Positions 6,580-6,609 of a stretch of DNA of 6,609 nucleotides are shown piece by piece (position 1 is the first letter of the stretch; the number at the start of each line of letters is the position of its first letter). The notes beneath the pieces are model-generated. The model was not told the DNA's origin. It worked only from the letters and a program-made list of their open reading frames with translations, and searched no databases. Both the position numbers and the translations under genes were made by a program. This DNA comes from Acidobacteriota bacterium (GTDB lineage Bacteria > Acidobacteriota > Terriglobia > Terriglobales > Acidobacteriaceae), in contig JAJYSL010000242.1 in assembly GCA_021793595.1 (NCBI GenBank), forward strand, positions 1-6,609. Direction: 5' to 3'.

Positions 6580-6609
6580 TGAAGAAAAGCTACCACACTA
6601 TCCGTAAGC
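6579..6609 (+). CDS. Start of a GTG-initiated gene, cut by the window edge
   Basis: A GTG at 6579 is preceded by a strong Shine-Dalgarno sequence, AAGGGAG (6565-6571), at seven bases of spacing. The ten visible codons read MKKSYHTIRK with the GTG taken as Met. This basic beginning is compatible with a DNA-binding protein such as a transposase, but the family cannot be recognised from ten residues. The structured upstream region and the accessory setting make a mobile-element gene a reasonable guess. The start codon is partly held in the outer stem of the leader hairpin. Confidence 0.5.
   Translation, partial: MKKSYHTIRK

Overview
The window looks like chromosomal DNA of a Gram-negative bacterium, most likely an acidobacterium. 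The reasons are a moderately high G+C content over the first 5.3 kb, a DUF2934-type small protein, a large exported beta-propeller protein of a kind common in that phylum, and a LolC/E-type lipoprotein-sorting permease that implies an outer membrane. The taxonomic call is inference from protein style only.

Layout: (1) the 5' part of a small Lys-rich DUF2934-like gene runs off the left edge on the minus strand (1-155). (2) A CPA1-type Na+/H+ antiporter follows, also on the minus strand (296-1564). (3) A 139-bp divergent promoter region (1565-1703) carries the same 10-bp word, CGGTACACTC, in inverted orientation in front of both flanking genes. (4) A plus-strand operon begins there: a 766-residue secreted beta-propeller protein with C-terminal beta-sandwich domains (1704-4004), then 30 bp later a LolC/E-family permease (4035-5282). 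(5) From about 5283 the composition becomes visibly less G+C-rich and the genes look accessory: a 132-residue membrane-anchored helical protein of unknown function (5312-5710), an intergenic stretch with an inverted repeat, a 190-residue HEPN-like protein with an RNLFVH motif (5847-6419), and the first 10 codons of a GTG-started gene (6579 to the right edge). That last start codon lies at the base of a strong predicted leader hairpin.

How the genes may work together: the exported propeller protein and the Lol permease are probably co-transcribed and may both serve the cell envelope. The antiporter is divergently transcribed and may share upstream regulatory sequence with them. The ATPase (lolD) that usually accompanies a LolC/E permease does not follow here; the low-G+C accessory segment occupies that place. 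The orphan HEPN-like gene, the unknown membrane protein and the structured leader near the right edge are the most interesting parts. No CRISPR array, complete insertion sequence, rRNA or tRNA was found.
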